Assembly (NCBI GenBank): GCA_964017195.1
Contig: OZ024894.1
Coordinates: 5,544,347 to 5,608,346, forward strand
Length of the DNA stretch: 64,000 nucleotides
Direction of reading: 5' to 3'
DNA from: Siderastrea radians
Lineage: Eukaryota > Cnidaria > Anthozoa > Scleractinia > Rhizangiidae
In this document: positions 46,890-61,000 of the stretch, in pieces
Numbering within the stretch: position 1 is the stretch's first letter
Layout of the letters: the number at the start of each line of letters is the position of its first letter
Program-made: the position numbers and the translations under genes
Notes under the pieces: model-generated
What the model was told of the DNA's origin: nothing
Seen by the model: only the letters and a program-made list of their open reading frames with translations
Database searches by the model: none

Positions 46890-48972
46890 ATGTCGAAATG
46901 CTGGCGAATCGAAATCTGATTGGCTACTATTTTTTACCGGAAGTCTACGAGAAAGAAGTGTCAAAACAGGAAATAAAAGTACTTAGAATGCTTTTGCTGG
47001 ACGTTTTCGATCACGTCAGAGACGGACAATGGGAAAGAAATCTGAAAATGGGCGATGCAAACTAACAAAGAATCGAAATACAGTCAAATTCAAATTCATG
47101 TTAGAGAAGACGCAAAAAGCTAACTGGTGTCGATCACATGATTAAAACGAAAAAGGCGCCAAAACCTTGTGATATGTTGCAGCGGTTCTTGAGAAAGCTG
47201 AATGAATACCTGCTGCAAGATAAACGACGCGACGGTTGAAGAAGGAGTACAATTTTTGGATTAATTCCTCTAATTTCCAGCTCTAAAGTATGGTTCATGG
47301 ACACTGATGGCTTGAAAATTGTTCTCAACATTGTCTAAAGAGGATGGAAGCTGGCCGTCTTTCCAGTGCAGCCGTACTGAGAAGTTAAAATAAGCGGCTT
47401 TGTTTTAAAAATCCGTTCATTCCGCGGAGCCATGTGCAAGTTTGATGGAACAGAAGATAGAATTTAAGCTTAAGCTTATTTTGTTGAACTGGAGCCGATA
47501 ATCTCACTGTAGCTGAAAAGTGAATGGTAGATTGGCTTCTTGAATTAAGTGGTGCAAAAACTGTTGCAGCGACCGGACAGAATGACAAAAACAACGAGAA
47601 CAGCGATCCTGTTTATTTTTGCAGGACATCGTAGCTGTCGTATTTGTAAGCTTTGACAGTTTGCAGCTGGCAAGACTGATAAACCTCGTCGAGTGTAGGT
47701 AAAAGGTCTTTCTCTAGTATTAAGATTAAATTGTTTTCACTCTCAACTTTGATTGTCTGTGTAAGAAATCGTCCATCCTTGATTGTGATAGATTTTTAAC
47801 GTTTCTAGCTGTACTAAATAGTGGCTGTTCAGTTTGCCTTGATTCATTTAGTTGAATTATTTATAGACCTGTGATACTCGTTAATAAATTGTACCTAAGT
47901 CATTTTTTTGTGTTTATTCTATGTAGTGTTTTTGTATTTCGGCAAACGAGCTTTCCGTACAAAACTTATACCGTAGTAAAATATTTACCGACGTAGTGGT
48001 GGAGAAAACACAACACCAGCACAGTCGAAAGGCGAACATAACACAACGCCTGCTCAGGCACGTTTCATAAATAAATGACCGCTCTACTTCGTCCAAGACC
48101 GTTTAATAGCATCAGTACAGTTGATTTGCTCTGTGTCTTCCTTAATAAATAAGCAGTCGCACTCTGTAAAAAAATTTAAGCTAATTTTTACGCGTATATG
48201 CCGCGCGCTAAAAACAAGGTCAAGTTTTTTTAAGGTTGATTTCTTGCTCAATTAGACTTTTCAAATTAGTAAGCTTACACACCATTCGACTGCTAAAGAG
48301 CCTCGTCCATGACTATCGTTTTCTTTCAAGATGTCGCTGAAAATTTGTTAATTTTGTAAAGGGCCGTAAGATGTGAAATAAAATTTGCGGCGGCACTTCA
48401 AACTCCTACGTAAACTCCTCGACAATGGCTACGTTTTCAGTACCCTTGAAAACGTTCATGCTTGATATTTGTTCTTCTATCAAAAAGTTTAATGAGGATA
48501 CGGCTACAATAAAAGAGTTAATTTTCTCTTCACCACTGTTGTTTAAAAAACACACACATTCAGTCACAAACGTATGGAGGCAGCCAGTCACTGAGAGATC
48601 TTCCATATTCACCTGGCAGTACACAAATGGTATCTTTACCATCAACAACAACAGTCTTCAGCGCCTCGTATTGGCGTTCTTTGCATTAGAGGTCCGGTCT
48701 CCTTTCTGAACTGAATTTTCTAACGCGAAGTGAAATAAATTTATAGAAACCGGTGCGGCCATCTTCGCGAGACTGCGAGCGGAGATAATTTTCATTTTCA
48801 CGCTAGTCTCGCGTGAATGTCAATGGCGCCAAAAACAAGGGGACATCGTAATATTTCGCGCCCTTTTTGTCTTTACACGACCCATAACGCATGCTCAGTT
48901 CGCAAACTGTCGAGCATGTTAACGAGCATGCGCTTTAAAAAACCGGAAGCCTAAAAAGTGGCATCCGGTTTT

Positions 48973-49044
48973 TGATTATCCCAGAGCCCGTGGCATTTCG
49001 ATCCCGCTGACCGTAAATGCGCGCGGGCTCTGGGGACGAGATTG
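48973..49044 (+). repeat. Small hairpin repeat, copy 2
   Basis: Begins TGATTATCCCAGAGCCCG and ends CGGGCTCTGGGGACGAGATT. The outer bases differ between the two ends, and the same asymmetry is seen inverted at 46824. Confidence 0.6.
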
Positions 49045-49984
49045 ATAGTTCTTAAGTTTGATTGATCAGATGAAACAGAAGCTATTAAAACTGACTTGCC
49101 AAAAATACATCAAAAGCTGCCAAAAAACAAACCAGAAACTTCCCAGGAATTTCCAAGGAATATGTAAATTAGCTTGGAGCGCATGCCATGATAGCAGCCT
49201 TGGCGACTCAGGATTTAACAGTGGACCTCATAAACTGTATATCAAATTGCTCAGAATAAAATCGCCTTATCAATAAAATTCTTTAACGCAGCAGTTGCCT
49301 CTCCGACGGTGGATTTTTTCACGTCCTTTTACATGCTATACGTGCTTAAATTACCCAGAATTTTGACTAAGGGTCCACAGGGCCTAAATTGACGTCTTCA
49401 GAGAGCACCTTTGGGTCCCAGGTCTCGATCGTACGATACAAACGCCAATAAGTGGTAGCAACATATAGCGCACAGCACTCTATAAAGAAGATGACAACAA
49501 CGTTTTGAGGTCCATATTTTTTTTGACTTTTAGAAAGGCCGAAAGCAGCTGTTATTACCGCAGGAAAAACAGCTCTCACCTCTTAGCTAAATAGCAGTCA
49601 GCCTGATTTCATATCAAACTTTGCCTATTGTTATGGTTTAAATTTTTTAAGACAATAAGCCTTTTGTTGTTTGTCCGTAGGGATTTTTCCGTCCTGTTTC
49701 GCGAAATTATAAGTTCCATAATTGCAGTTCGTTAGACAAAGAGATGAGTTTCAAATTTGCAGCGTGAGCGTTGGTAAAACATGGCAGTGATAGTGATGGT
49801 GAAGATACCCTTTTGAAGCCCTATTATTTTACATACACTTCATAACCCCTACTTAGAGTACTAACCCATGAAACGGGTGACCATCCGCTGATCATGGAGC
49901 TCGCGTACTCTGAGAACGATACTGATGTTGGACCCCCGTAAATTATTAAACCGCAATACAGGATTAATTCATCAACAGTAATAA

Positions 49985-50129
49985 GGGCTTTACCTCGGTG
50001 TAAGAACCTGTGAAACTCACGGATGACGTAAAACAAAGGAAACAAAAACATTTTAAACAATACCTTACAGCAAAACAAAAGCTAACAAACAAAGAAAATC
50101 TTGTCAGGTTCTTACACCGAGGTAAACCC
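49985..50129. mobile_element. 145-bp inverted-repeat element
   Basis: GGGCTTTACCTCGGTGTAAG... and its inverse ...CTTACACCGAGGTAAACCC form 25-26-bp ends. A related hairpin (TTACCTCGGTGTAA) occurs near 62670. Confidence 0.7.
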
Positions 50130-52797
50130 GAAATAAGATATGATGAATCACTGTGGGTGAACGTTTGCCTGATTGCTAACTAAACATACATCAGAAAAAT
50201 TGTTTTCACTATTGACACATTGTCCAGAGCAACATCACCGTAATCTAAATACAACCATTTTATTTCGTGAGTCGTCTTTGCTTGAATCGGTCTAACAACT
50301 GCTTTTTGTTTACTTTATTTCAAGGCAGAAGCACAAATACAATGCTACCTTGCCTTCAAATTCATATTTTAATTTCCATATAGAACATTTGCACAAGGCA
50401 GGTGCTCAGAAAGCCCAATTATTATTTTGGTTATGCTTACATTCATGGAACTAAATTATTACTAACGTAATTAAAAGCTTTGTTCTTGGCATAAAATTAA
50501 AAATTAATGTCACTGAGAAAGCTGAGCGGGTGCTGATGAAAAATAGTGATAAAGCTAGGTGGATGCTGAGGTGTTCCGGTGATTTTCGTGGTCTCAACAA
50601 GCGTGTTTTAATCATCTAGGAGTTTCGGAAAGGCACAACCTTATAAATAGGTAAGTGAGGTGTTATCAAGTTATCTAAAAGGCCTTCCTGCCTGCTTCCT
50701 GATAGGTGTGAGGCATTGGTTATAGCTTCCTCGTTATGTATCAGGCGAAGATGTTGAATTTGTTTTGCCTCCGGCTTTCAGTCTTCAATCGGCAACCAGT
50801 CTAATAACCTTAAAGTGCCAATTCTAATTTGATTCCACACTTCACAGTTGTGTTTCTCCAGTTTGTGATTATCATATTTCAATTCAGAAAAGAGCAACGA
50901 AAATTGACATCATGATTACATATATAACAAAAAATAGCACTTTTTAAACCAGTGTTCCAAAATTATACATTTTGATCCAGACGAGAGCAAAATAGTTAAA
51001 TAAATCATCACTTTTTAAAACAAAACTCAGAAGCTCCTATAGTTATTCGTGAAATGAAGAAGCCATTGTTTCTAAATATGAACAGTATTTTTATGTATGA
51101 TGTGACTAATTCGCCCTCGCCCTAATTACCCTTGCACGTCTGTCTTTACTTTTAGTGACAAAAAAGTTCAAACAAAATGTAAACAGCATTTTGAAAGCTT
51201 TTCTCCTCTGAAGCACAAACCGACAAGGAGCCGAAGGCACAATTGTCCGGCGTTCTGGATTCCTACAAGTCGGCCCGGGAGACTCTCAAATTTTGGCTAT
51301 CCCAAAGTCTGCGCCAGCGAATAGCGAACCAGCAATCTTGGAAAACCCATCAAAACAAAATGATTAATTAAGAAAGTCGGTAGCAAATCGCCATTTCAAC
51401 GTCAACGGCAATTAATATTCAACAGTAATTTTCGTTCGTTATAACTTCAGAGTTTTCAGTTTTTGATTAGGATTTTCTTTTTTCGTTTCATTTAACGGGA
51501 GGGAAAAGAACTTGTTATTTTTCTTTATACTTAATGTATATGGCAATACATCCGCAATGATGCATTGGTAATTATGACAAAGCAATTTTTAAAGTACAAA
51601 TTTATTTAGAAACTGAGTAAACTGTACCGAGTTGAACAATTCAATGCATTCATATGCAAATTTATCAGCTCGGGAGAACTACTCCTCAGTTTTGAATAGC
51701 ATGCAAAACAACGCTGGAACAACATTAAACAAATAGTCAGTTTTTGTCGCTTGAGGTGAAATATTCATCCTTTCATGGCCCTGGGTTACTTTAAATTCGA
51801 GAAATTCACCCTTAAGCGATAGAAAAATGCCTAAAGATTAAACTGAACGTGAAAAAGCCCCTGGCTTTCCGGGGTGATCTTCACTAAATTAACCGTGGAG
51901 AAATCGGTTTCGTGAGGACTTACTTCCGACAGAGTAAATAATGTATTTGTTGTAACATCATGAGAACAAGACAAAATTACTATAGTGGACTGTAATAAAT
52001 CGACCACTTGTTGTGCGATATAAAGGTGCCAGCTGAGAGATTAATAAGATGCCCTAGGAAATATTAAAAAAAGTTATCCCGGAAAGGCGCATAACCAAGT
52101 TCGTATTATTACAGAACACTGAAAGAGGTTATTGCATGTTAAATTTTCATAATCTGTAGAAAACAAGGCACATGTCAAACATCGCTAATACAAAAATGTG
52201 TCAATTGACTACAAAACCTTCAATAAAGCATAATTTTAATTATCTAGAAATATATAGAGGATATTACAAGGCGGCACGAAGATATGAATTTTTTTTTACG
52301 GGCAAGCACAACGAGTGAGTAAAATACTGTTTAATAGAATTAAATTAATATCTTCAAGCTGCCGTTTAATTTTCTTTTTATGATATAGACAAGAGTACTT
52401 TTTCACAAACAACAGTGTAAAAGCAGTAAATGACGTCATCGATATCTTCACTAGTGAGGATATGGAAAATTCGCCTCTCGAGTCCCGGATGTAGTTTCGT
52501 ATGAACTTAACGAGTGGTCTATTTTCCACTAAAACACTCTTGTCTATATTATAAAAGTGAAAACCGTGTGTCAGCATAGTCTTTTTCACATGATCAAAAC
52601 GTCTCTCATTTATATTACGACATAAGCCCTGGAAAGCTTATGAACCCAGAATAATTTTTACTAGCCATTCAAGGGCTAGTGAATTGTATGGAAATGTTTG
52701 GAAAATTACTTACATTTTGTTTACATAACTGCTACCTTCGTTATTTTCAAACAGAACTCACCCTGACTTGGACGGAAATTAAAGAAAAAAAAAAGAG

Positions 52798-53907
52798 ATG
52801 ACTGCAGGCGACGAATCTCAACTGAAATTACAAGCAGCAATGTCAACTGAGCTGGCAACTCGAAGTAAAGCAGAGATCGTCATAGAACTGGTTGTAGTAC
52901 TTCTAGTAGGTCTGACAGGACTATGTGGAAACTCAATCATTTGTTTAGTGATAAACAAGACTACATCCCTAAGGACAATCTCTAATTACTACATCGCCTC
53001 CTTGAGCTTTCTAGACTTGCTGATTTCTCTTTGCACATTGATGTTTGTTCCCGAGGTAACGATCAAAGGAAAATGGACATTTAGTGAGGCAGCTTGCCAA
53101 ACTCAAGGTTTCGCCACGGCAATGCTCGCGACAGCGTCAATTTACACCATGACGCTTATAGCGATAAATCGATATTTCATCATGGTAAAATCGAACCTTC
53201 ATCGGAGACACTTTACCAAGAGGAACGTTTTTATATCGATCGTTGTTTCATGGATCTTGGGCTGTAACTTTCCCCTGTCTTACCTGCTTCAAGGCAATAA
53301 ATTCGACTTTCACCCCGGTAAAGCAATCTGCATCTTCGACGTAAGCAAGTTAAACTTGACCCACGCTATCCTGACTGGTTTTTTCAACCTTCAGTTCCCT
53401 TATATCGTAATTTCTTTCTGTTATTTCAAGATTTACCTTCAAGTAAAACGGCACAAGGCACAACTGAGGAAACGTCTTGAGACAGGATTAACCAGAAATA
53501 CCCGTATCTCCGCCAGTGATATAAGAATCACAAAAATATTGTTTGCTATCGTGCTGGCCTTCACATTTTGTTGGACTCCATTTTTTGTCATTGATCTTCT
53601 GGGAGTGTTCTATGGTCAATTTTTTGCTCCCCGCCCGGTGTATGTGTTTTATAGTATTATGGCGGGGAGTTCGGCTGCAGTGAGCCCAATACTCTATGGA
53701 GCTCTTAACAGAGAGCTGAGGAGAGAAATAACAAAGCTGTTGAAAAGTGTGAGATGCTCTTTCAGCTGGGGAACTAAAGTTGGTCTTCCTGTGTCATCGG
53801 ACATTCAAGAGGCAAAGCCTAAGAATGAAGGTATTTTTCAAGCTTCAGAGAAACACCAGTCGCCAAACGTCCAGCTGGAAAAACTAAAATCGCTAACCAA
53901 TAAATGA
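52798..53907 (+). CDS. Class A G protein-coupled receptor (paralogue 2), intronless
   Basis: A rhodopsin-type receptor of 369 residues, ligand unknown, paralogous to the gene at 45418. Shared marks fall at identical positions: Asn45, Asp73, Trp93, Cys100, NRY 124-126 and Trp152. It keeps Cys178 and Pro201 in TM5 (FPYIVISFCYF) and CWTP from 258. TM7 reads SPILY (296-300) in place of NPxxY. The C-terminal tail is longer (about 55 residues after helix 8, rich in Ser/Lys), with Cys320 as a possible palmitoylation site. The two genes lie 6.4 kb apart on the same strand, consistent with tandem duplication. No intron signals were seen in the coding region. Confidence 0.92.
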   Translation: MTAGDESQLKLQAAMSTELATRSKAEIVIELVVVLLVGLTGLCGNSIICLVINKTTSLRTISNYYIASLSFLDLLISLCTLMFVPEVTIKGKWTFSEAACQTQGFATAMLATASIYTMTLIAINRYFIMVKSNLHRRHFTKRNVFISIVVSWILGCNFPLSYLLQGNKFDFHPGKAICIFDVSKLNLTHAILTGFFNLQFPYIVISFCYFKIYLQVKRHKAQLRKRLETGLTRNTRISASDIRITKILFAIVLAFTFCWTPFFVIDLLGVFYGQFFAPRPVYVFYSIMAGSSAAVSPILYGALNRELRREITKLLKSVRCSFSWGTKVGLPVSSDIQEAKPKNEGIFQASEKHQSPNVQLEKLKSLTNK

Positions 53908-56280
53908 GGGTATTTCTATCGTTAGCAGTCAAAAGAGATTCTTAGAAGGCTTTAATTGCCAATGTTCATACGGACTCAAACTAAGTGATTGTTGGTATTA
54001 AAAGAAAGGCATTTGTAGCACCTTCATAGCAGACCCCTTTCTGCTGCTTTTGTTACGAATAACGGGCAATATGTATGTATATATATATACACCCGTTTTC
54101 AAAAAGGTTTTCCTCCAGAGAAATATATAGATATATATATATACTTTTGTTCAGTCGCACGTGCATGCGTTTGCATGTGACACCAGTCATTGTTTAACTT
54201 GGTGAAATATTATCAAAGTGAGACATTCATGCTTTTTTTTGTTTAAATAGATTGTAATAAAGACCATTTCTTCAGCCGTGAAGATCGACATGTTTGTCAA
54301 AAATTTGTAGACGAAATTTTGTCGATAACCTAACGCAAATCTCTTAAGCCCAAATAAAACCAGAAAATACATTTACAAAAGATCAGCAGGGCAAAACAAT
54401 GTCAAATTAGCATAATAAAGAGTAATACCGTAAAATGTTTTTTTTTGACCTTTTTTAATATTTTGCGCGTAAAATTGTGCCGTTTTAGAGGGCATATGAT
54501 CCACATATGATCCACATTTTCTCTAAGGGTACGTTTTTTGGGGAGAATCCGAAAGCAGATCATGTTTACACTAAGGCGCTTTCTGTTATAATCCGTCATC
54601 AACAGCCTTACGATAAGATTAACATTCCTTGTCATTGCTTATAAAATGACATGGTTAAATGAAAGGTTGACAAATCCAGAGCCCAATGCATGAGTTTTCG
54701 CTAACTTCTTTCTGACAAGTCACTTTCCGTCATGATTTTATTAAATGTCATGACTATTGTCATGGACACACATATTTCATTTCTCTTTGTATTTCGTTAA
54801 ATAATAAACTGCAAATTGATGGAAAGTTTGCGCGTAATCAAGGGTAAAAAGTCGTAAAGAGCATGGAAAAAATGGAGACGTGGAGACGTAAATGAATATG
54901 GAGACTTAAAAATTTCATTTCATTCTCTATTTTCACAAATAAGAACAGCTAATTACACCCATCTTCATTTTTGTGCTTTACGTATCTTTATTGCCCTTTA
55001 CGTAGCCTTTACGCGTTCTGTGAATTTACGCGTCTTTACGCGCCACGGAACCGATGCGTAAAGAAAATGCCTTTTATTTACGTATGTTTACGCGTGATGT
55101 AAACATTCGTAAATCCATGATTTCATGCTGTGTTCACCGACAAAACAAAGCAAAACAAAACAAAAAAAAAAAAACCAAGCAAACACAAAATCCGAGAAAG
55201 GATTATTTTGTTATGACAAGACAGGCTGGAGGCACGCAATATTTATATTAGAACGATATTTCTCTAGGACTGCCCTTGAATTCGACTAGAATGGAAAACA
55301 GATAATTTAGAAACAAATATAAAAAAATATGGCGAGACAAGTAAATTTGCTTGGAAGACCTCTTGTCAGATGTACTATTTTCGAATCCTTTCCAAAAAAA
55401 AAAAAAAAACACAGTTGGATCATGAATCTCAAAAATCCGGTTTTAGATTTGAACTGAAGAATCCACTCGAAGTGTAGATTCTTTGGATTTATGATCCGTT
55501 TTTGGATTTTAATTAAAAAAAACTAAAACTAATGCTGTCCGACGCTTCGATGGTACTACCATTATTATCAAGGCAAAATGACTGTTTCATCATGATTTGT
55601 ATATAAATGAGTGAAAACAATGGTAGACATTTTGTTTCTTTGTGATCATGTAAATAACTTAGCGCGGATAGAGTCAGTTTGCGCGTTCAAAGTTGGTTTA
55701 AGATCTTAGATAATCAGCATTTCGTGAATTAAGCAGTCGAATTTATTCCGGCATTTTTTTAGTACCGAAAAGTTGTTAATTAAATCCCGGCAAATCCGGT
55801 TTTAGCTTGAAGAATCCGGATTTGGATTTTGCCAAAAAAGAAAAAAGAGAAAAATACGCACCTTAAATCCAAGGTAAGCACTTGGGTGGCGCAAGAAGTA
55901 CTCTATAGGTATCAACGCCTGTTCTCTTGTTAGAAGTGACATAAAATCACCATGTCGGTAAAAGTGGCACAATATGTTGTTCAAGGTTTTTCGCGCGATA
56001 CCCAGCAACGTTCAAGTTTCGCGAACACTTTTGCCTACCTTCATAACAAGCCAAACTACATGCCAACGCAAGTCATTGCTTAGTGAAGCAGGCATATTAT
56101 CATCGCAAAAACCAAAACAAAGTAATTCCTGTGGAAAAAAACCCGTTCCATTTTAGAAAAACGGTTATTTCTTCCAAATTATCTCACTTAAATGAAATTT
56201 ATGCCTTTCGTTATCAGATACCTGAGAGGCATGCATGCACACGTGGCCAATTAACATGGGTGGATTGTTTTGAACAAAAG

Positions 56281-56378
<98 letters not shown>
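56281..56378. repeat. (TATC)n microsatellite, left
   Basis: About 24 perfect units, ending where the LINE fragment begins. Confidence 0.95.
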
Positions 56379-56814
<436 letters not shown>

Positions 56815-56971
56815 ATATCTTTCTCAGGAAAACTTTTTTGAAAACGGGTGTATACACCTGTGTGCAAAGACATTGCAACTTGAAAAATATATATATACAT
56901 ATATATTTACCTTTTGTTTTCTTTTGTATATATGTATAAATATCTTTCAAGTAGCAATGTTTTTTAAAGCA

Positions 56972-56972
56972 G

Positions 56973-57003
<31 letters not shown>

Positions 57004-57092
57004 CTTTCTATCTTTAAATTTGTATTTAGCTCTGCATATTCATGCATAGAGCACTCCTAGGATAAGTGAAACAATCTCTTCATTGTTTATTC

Positions 57093-57130
<38 letters not shown>
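56972..57130. repeat. (TA)n runs
   Basis: Two pure TA runs at about 56973-57002 and 57097-57130. Confidence 0.9.
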
Positions 57131-57134
<4 letters not shown>

Positions 57135-57234
57135 AGTTAATGGTCCTTTTTAGTTTTTAGTCTTATCTGTCATCTTTTGTTAATTATTTTTATAGTAGCA
57201 TATTTCCGGTCTTTTGTTAAATTTTTGCCTTGTA

Positions 57235-57269
57235 GTTCGCAGGTTCGCAGGTTCGCAGGTTCGCAGGTT
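57235..57269. repeat. (GTTCGCAG)4 tandem repeat
   Basis: Four to five 8-bp units of GTTCGCAG. Confidence 0.9.
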
Positions 57270-58044
57270 CACGTACTACCGTGGGACATACAATAGGGCC
57301 TTCCTTTAAGGACGTATTGTAGAGAGATGCTATGAGGTTTTAGCCGTTTTCCTTATTTATCTCCTCTGGATTTCAGCTAATCAAAGTGTGGATATATTTG
57401 AAGCATACTCGTATACTTGTCGCATTTTAACGCGTACCCTGTTGTACATAAACGTGTCCTAAACACAGGAACTCACACTGAAGCTTTGTTTTGGGAGCAG
57501 GCAGTTTATTAAAATCGTACACCAATACACACACTGACTAGAGCTACTGAATCATAGGAGTAAAGACGTCAAATACATAGAGGCCCATAAGGAAATCTAA
57601 TTAAAAAAAATAAAATTGTGAGAAAAAAAAAACAAAAATTGGTTACAAGAAAGAAATCATAATTGCCATAGAAAGTAAGTGAGTGGGTGGAAAAGCAAAA
57701 AAATAAAGAAACTTAAAAGGTAAAAAGTTGATTTAAAAAGGCTGCTATGCGCTCTAGCTTTTAGAATTATTTTACAAAGTGATTGCTAATAGCTTAGTTC
57801 ATAAGTTAAAAACTCGTTATTAGAAAAAAACTTGATGATTTTATTTGACGTAGTTGAATTTTATTAATTGCGTCTAAGGTCGTATGATTTAAGTGCAATG
57901 GTTACTCAAGAAGTTGTAGTCTGACCTTTACCTGATCCCAACCATACAACTACTGTGCAGTTATCTTGGCGTGCAGATTCATAGTAAAAGTACTGATGTT
58001 CAACCTAAACACACAAAACTCACACTGGAACATCTGTGCTTTTG
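57270..58044. other. Unassigned spacer
   Basis: AT-rich, with A-runs at 57600-57640. No gene seen. It leads into the minisatellite. Confidence 0.5.
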
Positions 58045-61000
58045 CAATATTTGATTCTGGAGTATGTGCTTCTGGAGTATGTGTTCCTAAAGTCTGTCCT
58101 TCTGGAGTACGTGCTTCTGGAGTACGTGCTTATGCAGTATGTGCTCCGCACGTATGTGCTTCTAGAGTATGTGATCCTGGAGTATGCGCTCCTGAACAAT
58201 GCGTTACAGAAGAATGTGTTCCTGGAGTATGTCCTTTGCAATATGTGCTCCTGGAGTATGTGCTTCTGGAGTATGTGCTTCTAAAGTATGTGCTTCTAGA
58301 GTATGTGCTCCTGGAGTATGTGCTGCTGCAGTATGTGGTTGTGAAGTATGTGTTTCTGGAGTATATTCACCTGGAGTATGTCCTCTCGTTTTATGAGCTC
58401 CTGAAGTATGTGGTCCTGGAGTACATACTTCTGGAGTATGTGCTTATGCAATATGTGCTCCGGCAGTATGTGCTTCTGCAGTATGTGCTGCTGGAGTATG
58501 TGTTCCTGGAGTATGTGCTTCTAAAGTATGTGCTTCTGGAGTTTGTAGTCCTGAAGTATGTGCTCCTGACGTATGTACTACAGGAGTAAGTGCAGGTGGA
58601 GTATCTGCTGCTGGAGTATGTGCTCCTGGAGTATGTGCTTTTGGAGTGTGTGCTTTTACACTGTGTGCTTCTGAAGTATGTGCTCCTGGAGTATATGCTT
58701 CTGGAGTATGTGGTTTTAGAGTATGTGCTTCTAGAGTATGTGCTTTTGGAGTGTACGCTTCTGGAGTATGTGCTCCTAAAGTATGTGCTTCTGGAGTATG
58801 TGTTTCTGAAGTACGTGTTCCTAGAGTATGTGCTCCTGGAGTATGTGCTGTTGCAGTATGTGCTTTGGGAGTATGTGCTTCTGGAGTATCTGCGTCTGGA
58901 GTATGTGCTCCTGGAGTATGTGCTTCTGGAAAATGTGTTCCTGGAATATGTGCTTCTGGAGTTTGTGGTTTTGGAGTATGTGCTTCTGGAGTATGTGTTC
59001 CTAGAGTATGTGCTCCTGGAGTATGTGCTGCTGCAGTATGTGCTTCTGGAGTATGTGCTCCTGGAGTATCTGCTTCTGGAGTATGTGCTCCTGGAGTATG
59101 TGCTTCTGGAAAATGTGCTCCTGGAATATGTGCTTCTGGAGTTTGTGGTTTTGGAGTATGTGGTTCTGGAGTATGTACTTCCGGAGTATGTGCTCCTGGA
59201 GTATGTGCTTCTTGAGTATGTCTTCGTGGAGTATGTGCTTCTGGAGCATGTGTTTTGAGAGTGTGTGCTCCTGGAGTATGTGCGTCTACAGTATGTATGT
59301 GCTTCTGGAGTATGTGCTTGTGAAGTGTGTGTTTCTGGAGTATCTGCTTCTGGCGTATGTGCTTCTGGAGTATGTGATTCTAAACAATGTGCTTTTTGAC
59401 TATGTGCTTCTGAAGTATGTGCTTTTGCAGTATGTGCTTCCTAGAATATGTGCATCTAGAGTATGTGCTTCTGGACTATGTGATTCTGGAGTATGTCGTT
59501 TGGAGTATGTGCTTCTCTAATATGTGCTCCTGGAGTGTATGCACCTGGTGTATGTGCTTCTGGAATATGTGCTGCTGGAGTATCTGCCCCTGGAGTATGT
59601 TCGTCTGGAGTAAGTGATCATGGAGTATGTGGTTCTGGAGTATGTGCTTGTGGAGTATGTGCATCTGAATTGAGAGCGCCTGAAGTATGTGCTCCTGGAG
59701 TATATACATCTAGAGTATGTGCTTCTGGACTACGTGATTCTAAGGTATGTCATTTGGATTGTGTGCTTTTGTAGTATGTGCTCGTGGAGTAGCTAGGTGC
59801 AAATGGCGTATGCGCTTCTGGAGTTTGTGCTGCTGGAGTATGTGCTCCAGGAGAATACGCTTCTGGAGTAGGTGCGGCTGGAGTATGTGATCCTGGAGTA
59901 TGTGCTTCTGGAACGTAAGATCCTAGAGTATGTGATTCTGGAATATGTGCTTCTGGAGTATATGCCCTCGGAGTATGTGCTCTGGAGTATGTGCTCCTGA
60001 AGTCTGTGGTTCTGGAGTAGGCGTTCCTGGAGTGTGTGCTTCTGGAGTATGTGATTCTGGAGTATTTTGTTATAAAGTATGTGCTTCTGGAGTATCAGCT
60101 TCCTGCTTCTGGAGTATGAGCTTCCTGACTATGTGCTTCTGGAGTATGTGCTTCCTGACTGCGCTTCCGGAGTATGTGCTTCTGGAGTATGTGCTCCTGG
60201 AGTATGTGCTCGGCGAGTATGTGCTTCTGGAGTATGTGCTCCTGGAGTGTGTGCTTATGAAGTAACTGCTGCGGCAGTATGTGTTTATGAAGTATGTGCG
60301 TCTGGATATATGTTCTCGGAGTATGTGCTTCTGAAGTATACGCTTCTGGAGTAAGTGCGTCTGGAGTATGTGCTAGTGGAGTGTGTGCTTCTGGAGTATG
60401 TGCTACTGGACTATTTGCTTCTGGTGTATGTTCTTTTGGAGTATGTGCTTCTGGAGTATGTGCTCCTGGAGTATATGCTTCTTGAGTATGTGCTTTTGGA
60501 GTGTGTTCGTTTGGAGTATGTGGTCGTGGAGTATGTGTTGTTATAGTATGTGCTCCTGGAGTAGGTGCTCCTGGAGTATGTGCTCAGGGAGTATGTGCTT
60601 CTGCAGTATGTGCTTCTGGAGTGTGTGCTCAGGGAGTATGTGCTTCTGCAGTCTGAGCGTCTGGAGTAGGTGCTCCTGGAGTATGTGCTTCTGACGTATG
60701 TGCTCCTGGAGAATGTGCTCCTGGAGTATGTGCTCCTGAAGTATGTGCTCTCGCAATATTCACTCACAAAGTATGTGTTCCTGGAGAATGTGCTCCTATA
60801 GTATGTGCTTCTGTAGTATTTGCTCCTAGAGTATGAGCTTCTGGACTATATGCTTCTGGAGTATGTGCTTCTGGAGAATACGCTTGTGGAGTATGTGCTT
60901 CTGGAGTATGCACATGAAGTATGTGCTACAGGACTATGTGCTTCTGGAGTATGTGCTCCTGGAGTATAAGCTCCTGAAGTATGTGCTTCTGAAGTATGTG

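Larger units (their letters stand above)
46423..52797. other. Spacer between the GPCR genes
   Basis: No further gene recognised in 6.4 kb. It holds a diverged TTAA-family fragment (46480-46627), two copies of a small foldback repeat (46824-46889, 48973-49044), an inverted repeat at 49985-50129, and an AATAAA at 46972-46977 that may end the first receptor transcript. Confidence 0.5.

Noticed and set aside
52296..52589. Minus-strand 97-codon frame (KFIRNYIRDSRGEFSISSLV)
   Set aside because: It looks like part of a dispersed repeat, but I cannot define its ends or family, and it has no gene context.
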